Shown: positions 8,823-17,555, counted from the stretch's first letter. The stretch is 64,000 nucleotides of DNA from an uncultured Bacteroidia bacterium (GCA_902785065.1 CACZXH010000013.1:1-64000), one strand, 5' to 3'. The notes: generated from the sequence alone by a model not told the origin. Translations and numbers: made by a program.

Positions 8823-10139
8823 ATGAAGGTGATGAAATTCGGCGGAACCTCCGTAGGGTCCGCCTCCAGGATGCAGCACGTGGCGGAGCTGGTCTCTTCC
8901 GCCGGCCGGAATCTCGTCGTCCTGTCCGCGATGTCGGGCACCACGAACACCCTCGTGGAGATTGCCGGGTATTTGTACAACCATAATTCCGAAGGCGCGC
9001 GGGACACCATCAGCCGCCTGGAAGGGAAGTACCTGAAAGTCATCAAGGAACTCTATTCCACGGAAGAATATGCCGCCAAGGCGCGGGATTTCGTCCACGA
9101 GATTTTCGCGTTCCTGGGAACCTTCTCCAAGCAGCTCTTCGGCCCGGTGCAGGAGAAGATGATCCTCGCGCAGGGTGAACTCCTGTCCACACACCTGATG
9201 CTCTGGTATATGCAGGAGAAAGGGATCAATGCCGTGCTCCTGCCGGCGCTGGATTTCATGCGGACCGACGTCCAGGGCGAACCGGACGGCGATTTCATCC
9301 GGGAGCACCTGACGAAACTCATCGATGAGAATCCTGAGGCGCAGCTGTTCCTGACCCAGGGTTTCATCTGCCGGAACGCCCATGACGAGGTGGATAACCT
9401 CCAGCGCGGCGGCTCCGACTACACGGCCTCCCTCGTGGGCGCGGCCATCCAGGCGGAGGAGATCCAGATCTGGACCGACATCGACGGCATGCACAACAAT
9501 GACCCGCGCGTGGTCAAGGATACGGAGGCCGTGCGGCACCTGCACTTCGAGGAAGCGGCGGAGCTCGCGTATTTCGGCGCGAAGATCCTGCACCCGACCT
9601 GCATCCAGCCGGCCCGGTACGCGAACATTCCGGTCCGCCTGCTGAACACGATGGAGCCGGAAGCCCCGGGCACCCTCATCAACAACATCCCCGAGCCCGG
9701 CACCATCAAGGCCGTGGCCGCCAAGGACAACATCGTCGCCATCAAGATCAAGTCTTCCCGGATGCTCCTCGCGCACGGTTTCCTGCGCAAGGTGTTCGAG
9801 ATCTTCGAGAGCTACCGCACTCCGATCGACATGATCTGCACCTCCGAGGTGGGCGTGTCCATGTCCATCGACGACACCCGCTACCTGGGCGAGATCATCC
9901 ATGACCTCAAGAAATACGGCACCGTCACGGTGGACCTCGACATGTGCATCATCTGCGTGGTGGGCGACATGGAATGGGAGAACGTGGGCTTCGAATCCAA
10001 GGCCCTCAGCGCCATGAAGGACATCCCCGTGCGGATGGTCTCCTACGGCGGCAGCAACTATAACATTTCCTTCCTGATCCGGGAAGAAGACAAGGAAGAG
10101 GCCCTCAAAGCCCTCAGCGCCAGTCTGTTCGCGAAATGA
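8823..10139 (+). CDS. lysC: Aspartate kinase
   Basis: A 438-residue monofunctional aspartokinase that phosphorylates aspartate, the first step towards lysine, threonine, methionine and diaminopimelate. The N-terminal KFGGTSVG motif and the amino-acid kinase blocks (FLTQGFICRN, GGSDYTASL, WTDIDGMHNNDPR) are intact. The C-terminal third, from about residue 300, contains two ACT-like segments, including the VSMSID motif typical of lysine-feedback-sensitive enzymes. Its stop overlaps the start of lysA (ATGATG), so the pair is an operon for lysine synthesis. It lies between the two arms of the polyene-like cluster without an obvious functional link to it. Confidence 0.95.
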   Translation: MKVMKFGGTSVGSASRMQHVAELVSSAGRNLVVLSAMSGTTNTLVEIAGYLYNHNSEGARDTISRLEGKYLKVIKELYSTEEYAAKARDFVHEIFAFLGTFSKQLFGPVQEKMILAQGELLSTHLMLWYMQEKGINAVLLPALDFMRTDVQGEPDGDFIREHLTKLIDENPEAQLFLTQGFICRNAHDEVDNLQRGGSDYTASLVGAAIQAEEIQIWTDIDGMHNNDPRVVKDTEAVRHLHFEEAAELAYFGAKILHPTCIQPARYANIPVRLLNTMEPEAPGTLINNIPEPGTIKAVAAKDNIVAIKIKSSRMLLAHGFLRKVFEIFESYRTPIDMICTSEVGVSMSIDDTRYLGEIIHDLKKYGTVTVDLDMCIICVVGDMEWENVGFESKALSAMKDIPVRMVSYGGSNYNISFLIREEDKEEALKALSASLFAK

Positions 10140-11229
10140 TGAAGGGCGATTTCCCGGTAGGGGAGTTCGCAGCAAGGAAGACACCGTTCTACTTCTACGA
10201 CCTGCCCCTGCTGGAGCGGACGCTGGATGCCGTCCGCAGTGCGATCGGAAACCGCCCCCTGTGGCAAGTCCACTACGCGGTCAAGGCCAATGCCAACCCG
10301 GAGATCCTCCGCCGGATCGCCGCGGCGGGCTTCGGCGCCGACTGCGTAAGCGGCGGCGAGGTCCGGATGGCGTACGAGGCTGGTTTCGCCCCCTCCGCCA
10401 TCGTGTATGCCGGCGTGGGCAAGAGCGACGACGAGATCACGTATGCCCTGGAACTGGGCATCGGCCGGTTCAATGTGGAATCCTCCGCGGAACTGCTGGT
10501 GATCGAGGAGATCGCCGCGAAGATGGGCAAGGTCGCCCCGGTCAGTTTCCGGGTGAATCCCGACATCGGCGCCCATACCCATGCGAACATCACCACCGGC
10601 CTGGCCGAGAACAAGTTCGGTACAAAGGCCTTCATTTCCACATCGGCTCCCAGATTTTGGATATGTCCGATTTCGTGGCCCTGTGCAACCGGATCAACAA
10701 CCTGACGGACCGGCTGGAGCGGCTGCGGCTTCCGGTCGGGGACCTGAACGTGGGCGGCGGCCTGGGCATCAACTACGAGCACCCGAACCATCTGCCTATC
10801 GCGGACTTCCAGGCCTATTTCGATACGTTCAAGCGTCATCTGCACCTGCGTCCGGGGCAAGCCTTGCACTTCGAGCTGGGCCGCAGCCTTGTAGCCCCTT
10901 GCGGGACGCTCATTTGCCGCGTCCTGTACGTCAAGCAGGGTACAACGCGTCAGTTCGCCATCGTGGACGGCAGTATGACGGAACTCATCCGTCCGGCGCT
11001 GTATCATGCCTACCACCGGATCGAGAACCTGACCTCCAACGAGCCGGAGCAGCTGTACGACGTGGTGGGCCCGGTGTGCGAGAGCTCGGACGTGTTCGCC
11101 AAGGGCGTGAGCCTGGACGCCTGCCGGCGGGGCGATTTCATCGCCATCCGCAGCGCCGGCGCCTACGGTGAGTCCATGGCTTCCACCTACAATGGCCGGC
11201 CGCTCCCCGGGGCTTTCTTTTTTGAATAA
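10136..11229 (+). pseudogene. lysA: Diaminopimelate decarboxylase, broken by an internal loss and frameshift
   Basis: Two frames together make one PLP-dependent diaminopimelate decarboxylase. The first (10136 to about 10621) carries HYAVKANANPEIL with the PLP lysine and runs to ENKFG. The second (from about 10627 to 11229) resumes at GLHFHIGSQILDM and holds the C-terminal CESSD motif. In the family about 20 residues separate KFG from the GLHFHIGS block; here only five bases (10622-10626) do, so roughly 60 bp appear to be missing and the frame shifts. Everything else is conserved, suggesting a recent event or an assembly error. If real, the last step of lysine synthesis is lost while diaminopimelate for peptidoglycan is still made. 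Confidence 0.85.
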
Positions 11230-11251
11230 AACGGATAATTCCGTATCTTTG
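11221..11251 (+). promoter_or_regulatory. Promoter of the plus arm of the polyene-like cluster
   Basis: TTTG (11221-11224), 19 bp, then TATCTTTG (11244-11251): a full match to the Bacteroides -33/-7 consensus. The predicted leader to the ATG at 11285 is about 27 bases. The -33 box overlaps the end of lysA. Confidence 0.75.
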
Positions 11252-11284
11252 TTCCTTTGTAAACACAAGGGAATAGCTATACGT

Positions 11285-12376
11285 ATGAATCTGTTTCCGG
11301 ACATTGAAAAAGCCTATACGAAGGACCGGCTGTCGGCCCGGGAGGCCCAGCGGCTGGCGCAGTACATCGCGTTCGGCCCCATCGTGTTCCAGGCCAGCCG
11401 ACTGATGCTCAAGTTCGGCATCCTGGAGCGGCTCCGCGACCGGGACATGACGCTGCCGGAGATCGCTGAGGCCGCCGGATTGTCGGAGTACGCCGCCAAG
11501 GTGCTCCTGGAGGCCTCGCTTTCTATCGGCACGGTCCTCGTGGACACGGCCACCGACAAGTACTCCCTCTCCAAGACGGGCTGGTTCCTGCTGAATGACC
11601 CGGCGACGCGGGTGAACGTGGATTTCAACCACGATGTGAACTATGAGGGCTTTTTCCACCTGGAGGAAGCGCTGCGGGAAGGCCGTCCGGCGGGTCTCAA
11701 GCACTTCGGAGACTGGCCGACGCTGTACGAAGGCCTTTCCTCGCTTCCGGAACAGGTGAAAAAGAGCTGGTTCGGCTTTGACCATTTCTATTCGGACCAT
11801 TCCTTCGATGAGGCCCTGGAAATCGTGTTCCGGTATCAGCCGGGAAAGATCATGGACGTGGGCGGCAATACGGGCCGATGGGCCCTGCGCTGCGTGGATT
11901 ACGACCCGCAGGTGCGGGTAACCATCGTGGATCTTCCCCAGCAGCTGGCCATGATGCGGGAACAGACGGCCGGAAAACCCGGCGCGGACCGCATCGACGG
12001 CTATGCCATGGACATGCTCGATCCGTCGTCCCGGTTTCCGGGGGACCTGCATCCCGACCTCATTTGGATGAGCCAGTTCCTGGACTGCTTCAGCGAGGAG
12101 GAGATCCTCAGCATCCTGGTCCGGGCGGCGGCGGTGATGGGTCCGGACTCCCGGCTTGCCATCATGGAAACCTTCTGGGACCGTCAGAAATACGAGCCCG
12201 CCTCCTTCTGCCTGACGATGACGAGCCTCTATTTCACCGTGATGGCGAACGGTAATTCCAAGATGTACCATTCCGACGACATGACCCGCCTCGTGGAGCG
12301 GGCCGGCTTGGCGGTAGAGGAAATCCACGACGGCCTGGGACAAGGCCACAGCATTATGATTTGCAAACGTAAGTAA
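11285..12376 (+). CDS. SAM-dependent O-methyltransferase (family 2 type)
   Basis: A 363-residue class I methyltransferase with an N-terminal winged-helix dimerisation domain (residues about 20-110) and a C-terminal SAM-binding Rossmann fold beginning at IMDVGGNTGRW. This is the layout of the plant and fungal-type O-methyltransferase family 2 used on small phenolic substrates. The start at 11285 is placed 34 bases after a consensus promoter. It is the first gene of a run with ACP, acyltransferase, dehydratase and ketosynthases. Methylation of a phenolic head group in an aryl polyene or flexirubin-like product would fit; that role is inferred from context only. Confidence 0.85.
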   Translation: MNLFPDIEKAYTKDRLSAREAQRLAQYIAFGPIVFQASRLMLKFGILERLRDRDMTLPEIAEAAGLSEYAAKVLLEASLSIGTVLVDTATDKYSLSKTGWFLLNDPATRVNVDFNHDVNYEGFFHLEEALREGRPAGLKHFGDWPTLYEGLSSLPEQVKKSWFGFDHFYSDHSFDEALEIVFRYQPGKIMDVGGNTGRWALRCVDYDPQVRVTIVDLPQQLAMMREQTAGKPGADRIDGYAMDMLDPSSRFPGDLHPDLIWMSQFLDCFSEEEILSILVRAAAVMGPDSRLAIMETFWDRQKYEPASFCLTMTSLYFTVMANGNSKMYHSDDMTRLVERAGLAVEEIHDGLGQGHSIMICKRK

Positions 12377-12377
12377 T

Positions 12378-12620
12378 ATGGATATCAACGAGATACAAGA
12401 GAAAGTCAATGCCTTCCTCGTGGACGAGCTGGAGATTGACGAAAGCAAGATCGAGGACGACGCCCGCCTCAAGGAGGACCTCGGGATCGACAGCCTGGAA
12501 GTCGTGGACGTGATCGTGCTGGTGGAGGAGGAGTTCGGCTTCAAGATGCAGCGGGAGGATTTCAAGGAGCTCAAGACCTACGGGGAGTTCTGTCAATTCA
12601 TCGCCGGCAAGGTTGCCTGA
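12378..12620 (+). CDS. Acyl carrier protein 1 of the polyene-like cluster
   Basis: An 80-residue acidic carrier protein with the phosphopantetheine attachment Ser in LGIDSLEVVD. It begins one base after the methyltransferase stop and its own stop lies inside the next gene, so it is in the operon core. It should carry growing acyl chains between the ketosynthases, reductase and dehydratase. A second ACP is encoded at 15536, which is typical of these clusters. Confidence 0.93.
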   Translation: MDINEIQEKVNAFLVDELEIDESKIEDDARLKEDLGIDSLEVVDVIVLVEEEFGFKMQREDFKELKTYGEFCQFIAGKVA

Positions 12621-13494
12621 TTACGGACATACGGGTTGGCAGGGATCCACGGACGGAACGCCCTGGATGCAGCGGACGCTCATCCGGCTTTTCCGCATCC
12701 TTCCCCTGGGAGTGCTGTACGGCTGTATGGCATTGGTCATCCCATTCTATATGCTCTTCGCGAAGGGTTTCAAGGCCTCGTACTGCTTCTACCGGAAGCG
12801 GATGGGCTACGGCCCCGTGAAGTCTTTCTTCTACGTGTACAAGAACGAGTTCGCGTTCGGCCAGGTGGTCCTGGACCGCTTCGCCGCGTACGCCGGGAAG
12901 AAGTTCGACATGGTGGTTCCGCGGATGGACCTGTTCCGCGAACTCTGCGCCGGCGAGGGCGGATTCGTCCAGTTGAGTTCCCACGTGGGCAACTACGAGA
13001 TGGTCGGCTACTCCCTGGTTTCACCGAAGCCGATCAATGCGCTGGTCTTTGCCGGGGAGACGGCGACGGTCATGCAGAACCGCGCCCAGCTGTTCGGCGC
13101 CACCAATGTGCGGATGGTTCCGGTTTCGGAGGACCTGTCGCACATTTTCAGCCTGAACAACGCCCTGGCCGACGGAGAAATCGCGAGCCTGCCCGGCGAC
13201 CGGGTCTTCGGCTCGAAGAAGACGGTGCAGTGCCGCTTCTTCGGCGAGCCCGCCCCGTTCCCGGCCGGCCCTTTCACCCTGGCTGCGCAGCGCGGGGCCC
13301 CTGTCCTTCTCGTCTTCGTGATGAAGGAAGGCCGCCGACGTTACAATGTCCTGCTGGAGCGTCTTCCGGAGCCGGTAGGAAAAACCCGGCAGGAGTGCGT
13401 ACAGTTCCTGGCCGATGCCTACGCCGCCGCCCTGGAAGCGGTTGTCCGCCAGTATCCGGACCAGTGGCATAACTTCTATGATTTCTGGAAATGA
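12613..13494 (+). CDS. LpxL/HtrB-like lipid acyltransferase
   Basis: A 293-residue membrane-associated acyltransferase. A hydrophobic segment near residues 24-48 anchors it, and the HxxxxE catalytic motif appears as SSHVGNYEM near residue 120, as in late lipid A acyltransferases. In aryl polyene and flexirubin clusters such enzymes transfer acyl groups to the lipid product. The reading frame opens at a TTG (12613) that overlaps the ACP stop; an ATG at 12667 is an alternative start and would lose 18 residues with no recognised motif. The acceptor and donor are inferred, not seen. Confidence 0.82.
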   Translation: MPDYGHTGWQGSTDGTPWMQRTLIRLFRILPLGVLYGCMALVIPFYMLFAKGFKASYCFYRKRMGYGPVKSFFYVYKNEFAFGQVVLDRFAAYAGKKFDMVVPRMDLFRELCAGEGGFVQLSSHVGNYEMVGYSLVSPKPINALVFAGETATVMQNRAQLFGATNVRMVPVSEDLSHIFSLNNALADGEIASLPGDRVFGSKKTVQCRFFGEPAPFPAGPFTLAAQRGAPVLLVFVMKEGRRRYNVLLERLPEPVGKTRQECVQFLADAYAAALEAVVRQYPDQWHNFYDFWK

Positions 13495-13928
13495 GCCCGT
13501 TCGACAATATATCAGCCAGCGAAATCCTGCCGCAGCGCGAACCGTTCGTGTTCGTGGACCGGCTCGTCCATTATGACGAGCGGGAGACGGTGACGGCTTT
13601 CACGGTTCCGGCGGAACACCTGCTGGTGGCGGACGGGTATCTGACCGCGCCCGGCATCCTGGAGAACATGGCCCAGTCCAGCGCGGCCCGCATCGGCTAT
13701 CTGTGCAAGTTCATCCTGCATGTTCCTGTCCGCGTCGGCTACATTGGCGCCATCCGGAAATTCCGGGTGTACCGGTTGCCGGCTGTCGGGGAGACCCTGA
13801 CCACGACGATTCTCTTCCGGGAGGATGTCTTCGGCATCTCCCTGGTCGATGCCGTGGTCCGCGTCGGTGAGGATTTGATTGCTGAGGCTTCGTTGAAGAC
13901 GACCCTGGGCGAAAAGGAGGCGGAATGA
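13491..13928 (+). CDS. Hotdog-fold 3-hydroxyacyl-ACP dehydratase-like protein
   Basis: A 145-residue single hotdog domain related to FabZ/FabA. The opening block LPQREPFVFVDRL aligns with the FabZ block that normally reads LPHRxPFLLVDR, but the catalytic His is Gln here. The acidic helix residue is kept in PGILENMAQS. Position in the operon, with overlaps of 4 bases on both sides, supports a dehydration step that leaves conjugated double bonds. The missing His means either that this sub-family uses another residue or that the protein is a non-canonical or structural partner. Confidence 0.82.
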   Translation: MSPFDNISASEILPQREPFVFVDRLVHYDERETVTAFTVPAEHLLVADGYLTAPGILENMAQSSAARIGYLCKFILHVPVRVGYIGAIRKFRVYRLPAVGETLTTTILFREDVFGISLVDAVVRVGEDLIAEASLKTTLGEKEAE

Positions 13929-15019
13929 GAAAGGTCGTCTGCATTGGAGAGAGCATCCTGTCGCCCCTCGGCGCGACGCCCGCGGAGAACTTCGCGGCGG
14001 TCTGCCGGGGCGAATCGGCCCTGCAGCGTTACGAGGGAATGTTCGGGGTCCGCGAGCCGTTCGTGGCTTCGCTGATGGACCGGGGGCGTTGGACCGTTCC
14101 GGGGCGGACTTTCTTCGATTCCATCGTCATCGAGGCGGCACAGCGGGCCGTCGAGGCCGCCGGCATTGACCCGGCCAGCCCGCGCACGGCGTTCGTACTC
14201 TCTACGATCAAAGGAAACATTGAATATATTGATACACAGGATGTAACGCTGGCGTGTTCCGCCCGGCGGCTCGCGGATGCCTTCGGCAATCCGAATCCCG
14301 CCGTTGTCGTTTCCAACGCCTGCATCTCCGGCCTGGCGGCCCTCCTGCAAGGGCGTCGGATGCTCCTTTCGGGCCGTTTTGACCACGTCGTGGTCGTGGG
14401 CGCCGAGGTGCAGTCCCGTTTCATCGTGACCGGCTTCCAGTCGCTGAAAGCCTTGTCCGAAGCGCCCTGCAAGCCGTTCGATGCGGCCCGTGACGGGTTG
14501 AATCTGGGCGAGGCGGCCGCGGCCATCGTACTTGGTTTCGGCGAATCCGGTTGGGAGCTCGTGGACGGTGCTGTCCGCAATGATGCGAACCATATCTCCG
14601 GTCCTTCCCGGACGGGCGAGGGGAGCTACAAGGCCCTCCGGTATGTGCTCAAGCATACTTCTCCGGAAGAACTGGCCTTCGTGAATGTCCATGGTACTTC
14701 CACTCTGTACAACGACGAGATGGAAGCCATCGCCATTGACCGTGCCGGGCTCCTGGATGTGCCCGTGAATGCGCTGAAAGGCACGTTCGGACACACGATG
14801 GGCGCGGCCGGCATCCTGGAATCAATCCTGTCGATGCACGCGGTGGACGCCCGAATCGTCCTGCCCACGCGCGGTTTCTCGGAACTGGGCGTCAGCCTCC
14901 CGGTCCGGGTATCGGCCCAGGCAGGCACGACCGACAAGCGGGCCTTCGTGAAACTCCTCTCCGGATTCGGCGGGGTGAACGGGGCGCTGCTCTTCAGAAA
15001 AGGAGGTGCGGCATGCTGA
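13925..15019 (+). CDS. Beta-ketoacyl-ACP synthase 2 of the cluster
   Basis: A 364-residue ketosynthase with the Cys in SNACISG and His residues in NVHGTST and GHTMGAAG, so the catalytic triad is complete. It is shorter than FabF (about 410) in the N-terminal part. It overlaps the dehydratase by 4 bases and the next small gene by 7. It probably extends ACP-bound chains together with the other condensing enzymes here. Confidence 0.9.
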   Translation: MRKVVCIGESILSPLGATPAENFAAVCRGESALQRYEGMFGVREPFVASLMDRGRWTVPGRTFFDSIVIEAAQRAVEAAGIDPASPRTAFVLSTIKGNIEYIDTQDVTLACSARRLADAFGNPNPAVVVSNACISGLAALLQGRRMLLSGRFDHVVVVGAEVQSRFIVTGFQSLKALSEAPCKPFDAARDGLNLGEAAAAIVLGFGESGWELVDGAVRNDANHISGPSRTGEGSYKALRYVLKHTSPEELAFVNVHGTSTLYNDEMEAIAIDRAGLLDVPVNALKGTFGHTMGAAGILESILSMHAVDARIVLPTRGFSELGVSLPVRVSAQAGTTDKRAFVKLLSGFGGVNGALLFRKGGAAC

Positions 15020-15555
15020 CGATCAAGCGATTCGCCTCCATCCCCTGCGGCACCGACCTGACGGCCCTGTACCGGGCCACCGTGGGGGATTACCCCAAGT
15101 TCTTCAAGATGGACACGGCCTGCAAGCTGGGATTCCTCCTGGCGGAGCAGCTCGCGGACGAACCGCGTTTTACGCCCCGCGAGGACCGCGCCGTGCTGAT
15201 GTTCAGCACCTGCGGCAGCCTGTGCAACGACCGGCATTACGAGGAGACGGTCCGGGAGTTCCCGTCCCCGTCCCTGTTCGTGTACACCCTTCCAAATATC
15301 ATTACGGGCGAAATCGCCATCCGGAACAAGTACGAGGGGGAGACCTCGGCCTATGTGATGGAGCGGTTCGATCCCGAAACCTTCGTCGCCCTCGTGGAGC
15401 AGGCGTTCCAGGACTCGGTGACGGCTTCCGCCCTCTGCGGCTGGGTGGACTGCCGCGCGGACGACGACTACACCGCCTTCGCCTTCCTGGTGGAGCGGGG
15501 CGGAAACGGCAAAGAATTCAACGTGGATAACTTATATGGAACAGTTAATCAATGA
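15013..15555 (+). CDS. Small ketosynthase-like protein without visible active-site triad
   Basis: A 180-residue protein of the kind often found next to ketosynthases in Bacteroidetes aryl polyene/flexirubin clusters and labelled 3-oxoacyl-ACP synthase. PNIITGEIAIRN resembles the internal thiolase-fold strand and helix of ketosynthases, but no Cys nucleophile in a TAC/NAC context and no NxHGT or GH motifs are present. It might be a dimer partner or chain-length-type subunit. It overlaps the neighbouring ketosynthase and ACP genes, so it is co-expressed. Function is unproven. Confidence 0.7.
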   Translation: MLTIKRFASIPCGTDLTALYRATVGDYPKFFKMDTACKLGFLLAEQLADEPRFTPREDRAVLMFSTCGSLCNDRHYEETVREFPSPSLFVYTLPNIITGEIAIRNKYEGETSAYVMERFDPETFVALVEQAFQDSVTASALCGWVDCRADDDYTAFAFLVERGGNGKEFNVDNLYGTVNQ

Positions 15556-15796
15556 GATCAAGCTCAAACTGATCGACGCCCTGAACCTGGACGGGATGAC
15601 CCCGGCCGATATCGATGACCACGCGCCCCTCTTCGGCGACGAAGGGCTGGGCCTCGACTCCATTGACGTCCTGGAACTGATCGTGCTCCTGGAGCGCAAC
15701 TACGGCATCCGCCTGGCGAACCCGCAGGAAGGCAAGAAAGTCTTCCAGAGCGTGGCCGTGATGGCGGACTACGTGGCCGCCAACCGGACCAAGTAA
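15536..15796 (+). CDS. Acyl carrier protein 2 of the polyene-like cluster
   Basis: An 86-residue carrier protein with the pantetheine Ser in GLGLDSIDVLEL. It overlaps the preceding gene by 20 bases and is immediately followed by a ketosynthase ATG. Two ACPs in one operon suggest division of labour, for example one for the starter or aryl unit and one for elongation, but which is which cannot be told from the sequence. Confidence 0.92.
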   Translation: MEQLINEIKLKLIDALNLDGMTPADIDDHAPLFGDEGLGLDSIDVLELIVLLERNYGIRLANPQEGKKVFQSVAVMADYVAANRTK

Positions 15797-16963
15797 ATGG
15801 AAACGCTCATCCATGTCACCGGCGCCGGTGTGGTGAGCGCCGTCGGATGCGGCCAGGGGGAGACCCTGGACGCCCTCCGGCGCGGCCGTTCCGGCATAGC
15901 CCCGGTCCGCTACCTGCGTACGGAGGAGAAGGCTTTCCCGGTCGGGGAAGTCAAGTTTTCCGATGCGGAGATGGCGGCGCGGTGCGGGGCCCGGCAAGGC
16001 CTGTCCCGGACCTCCCTGATGGGCATCCTGGCCCTGGAGGAGGCCCTTGCGCAGGCGGGGCTCAAAGACCTCACGGGGGTTCCCCTCATCGGCGGGACCA
16101 CGGTCGGCGGCATGGACCTGACGGAACGGATCTTCCCGGCGTATTCGCCGCTGCACGACTGCGGGGCGTCCACGGACGCCATCGCCGCGCATTTCGGCGG
16201 GTCGCCCTGGGCGACCACTTTGTCCACGGCCTGCTCTTCGGCGGCCAACGCCGTCATATTCGGCGCGAACCTCATCCGGAGCGGCCAGGCGGAGATTGTC
16301 GCCGTGGGTGGCAGCGAATCCCTGTCTGACTTCCACCTGCACGGGTTCGGCTCCCTGATGATCCTGGACACGGCTCCCTGCCGGCCCTTCGACGCCACCC
16401 GCGCCGGACTCAACCTGGGGGAGGGAGCCGCATTCCTGATCCTGGAGTCTGAAACCTCCCGGAAACGCCGTGGGGTGGCTTCCCTGGCCGTCTTGAGCGG
16501 TTTCGGGAACGCCTGTGACGCTTTCCATCAGACGGCTTCGTCCGAAAACGGCGAGGGCGCTTTCCTTGCCATGCAAAAGGCCCTGAGAATGGCGGGCCTC
16601 CGGCCTGAAGAGATTGACTATGTCAATGCGCACGGCACCGGAACGCCCAACAACGACGCTTCCGAAAGCGCTGCCCTGCGGCGGGTGTTCGGGGAGCAAA
16701 TGCCCCCTGTTTCGTCCACCAAGGCCTTCACAGGCCATACGACGAGCGCTTCCGGCAGCATCGAGGCCGTATTCTGCCTCCTGGCCCTGCAGGAAGGTTT
16801 CATTCCGGCCAACCTGAACTGGGCGACGCCCGATCCGGCCTGCATCACGCCCTATCGGGGCGGCGATGCGTCATGCCCGACCGGGCATCTGCCCCTGAAG
16901 CACATCCTTTGCAACGCCTTCGGCTTCGGAGGCAACGATTCATCCCTGTTATTCTCCCGATGA
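15797..16963 (+). CDS. Beta-ketoacyl-ACP synthase 3 of the cluster
   Basis: A 388-residue condensing enzyme with Cys in STACSSAANA and His in NAHGTGTPNND and TGHTTSASG, so all catalytic residues are present. The C-terminal NAFGFGGNDSS matches the usual ketosynthase end. It starts directly at the ACP 2 stop and its stop overlaps the start of a truncated ketosynthase-like gene. That pairing (active ketosynthase plus inactive small partner) recalls the ketosynthase/chain-length-factor heterodimer of aryl polyene systems. Confidence 0.92.
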   Translation: METLIHVTGAGVVSAVGCGQGETLDALRRGRSGIAPVRYLRTEEKAFPVGEVKFSDAEMAARCGARQGLSRTSLMGILALEEALAQAGLKDLTGVPLIGGTTVGGMDLTERIFPAYSPLHDCGASTDAIAAHFGGSPWATTLSTACSSAANAVIFGANLIRSGQAEIVAVGGSESLSDFHLHGFGSLMILDTAPCRPFDATRAGLNLGEGAAFLILESETSRKRRGVASLAVLSGFGNACDAFHQTASSENGEGAFLAMQKALRMAGLRPEEIDYVNAHGTGTPNNDASESAALRRVFGEQMPPVSSTKAFTGHTTSASGSIEAVFCLLALQEGFIPANLNWATPDPACITPYRGGDASCPTGHLPLKHILCNAFGFGGNDSSLLFSR

Positions 16964-17526
16964 TGCGGAAAGTGTATGTCCATGCCCGTTGCGAGCTGAT
17001 GCCCGGCGACCTGGAACCCGACTATCGCAGCCTGTTCTCCGTGATGGAGGCCCGGCGGATGGGCCGGCTCCTGAAGCGGGGGGTCTGGACCTCGGCCGAG
17101 GCGCTGAAACAGGCCGGCATCGACGTTCCGGAGGCCGTCGTCATTGGCACGGACTTCGGTTGCATTGAGAACTCGGAATCCTTCCTGAAGGCCCTGAAGG
17201 GCCTGGAAGACGCCCCGCTGCGGCCGACGCATTTCATGCAGTCCACGCACAACACCATCGCATCCCTCATCGCCATCCGCCTGGGATGCCACGGCTATAA
17301 CGCCACCTATTCCCACCGGGGCCGCTCCTATGAAAGCGCCCTGCAGGACGCAGCGACGCAGATAGCCCTCGGCGACATTGACAACGCCCTGGTGGGCTGG
17401 TTCGACGAAATGACGCCGAATCTCTCCGCCAGCCTTCTTTCCCAGGGAATCGAACCGAAAGAACACGCCCTCGCGGTGGTCCTTTCGGCCAACCCCGAGG
17501 GCGCGCTCGATATTTTGTCATTCTGA
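16960..17526 (+). CDS. Beta-ketoacyl synthase chain-length-factor-like protein
   Basis: A 188-residue protein matching the N-terminal-like ketosynthase family seen as chain-length partner in aryl polyene clusters. The segment MQSTHNTIASLIAIRLGCHGYNATYSHRG (about residues 90-118) follows the ketosynthase active-site region but has no catalytic Cys, and the C-terminal His motifs are missing. The start ATG at 16960 overlaps the upstream ketosynthase stop; a second ATG at 16963 is equally possible. It probably binds the upstream ketosynthase and sets chain length. This is the last gene of the plus arm; no clear terminator follows. Confidence 0.8.
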   Translation: MMRKVYVHARCELMPGDLEPDYRSLFSVMEARRMGRLLKRGVWTSAEALKQAGIDVPEAVVIGTDFGCIENSESFLKALKGLEDAPLRPTHFMQSTHNTIASLIAIRLGCHGYNATYSHRGRSYESALQDAATQIALGDIDNALVGWFDEMTPNLSASLLSQGIEPKEHALAVVLSANPEGALDILSF

Positions 17527-17555
17527 GGAGGCCCGGAGGGCCGACGAGAGAATCT

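Noticed and set aside
10136..10705. Programmed frameshifting as an explanation for lysA
   Set aside because: There is no slippery sequence at the junction, and about 20 conserved residues are missing, so a frameshift alone would not restore the protein.
12970..13000. A palindromic TTCCCACGTGGG sequence inside the acyltransferase gene
   Set aside because: It encodes the catalytic SSHVGN motif, so coding constraint explains it.
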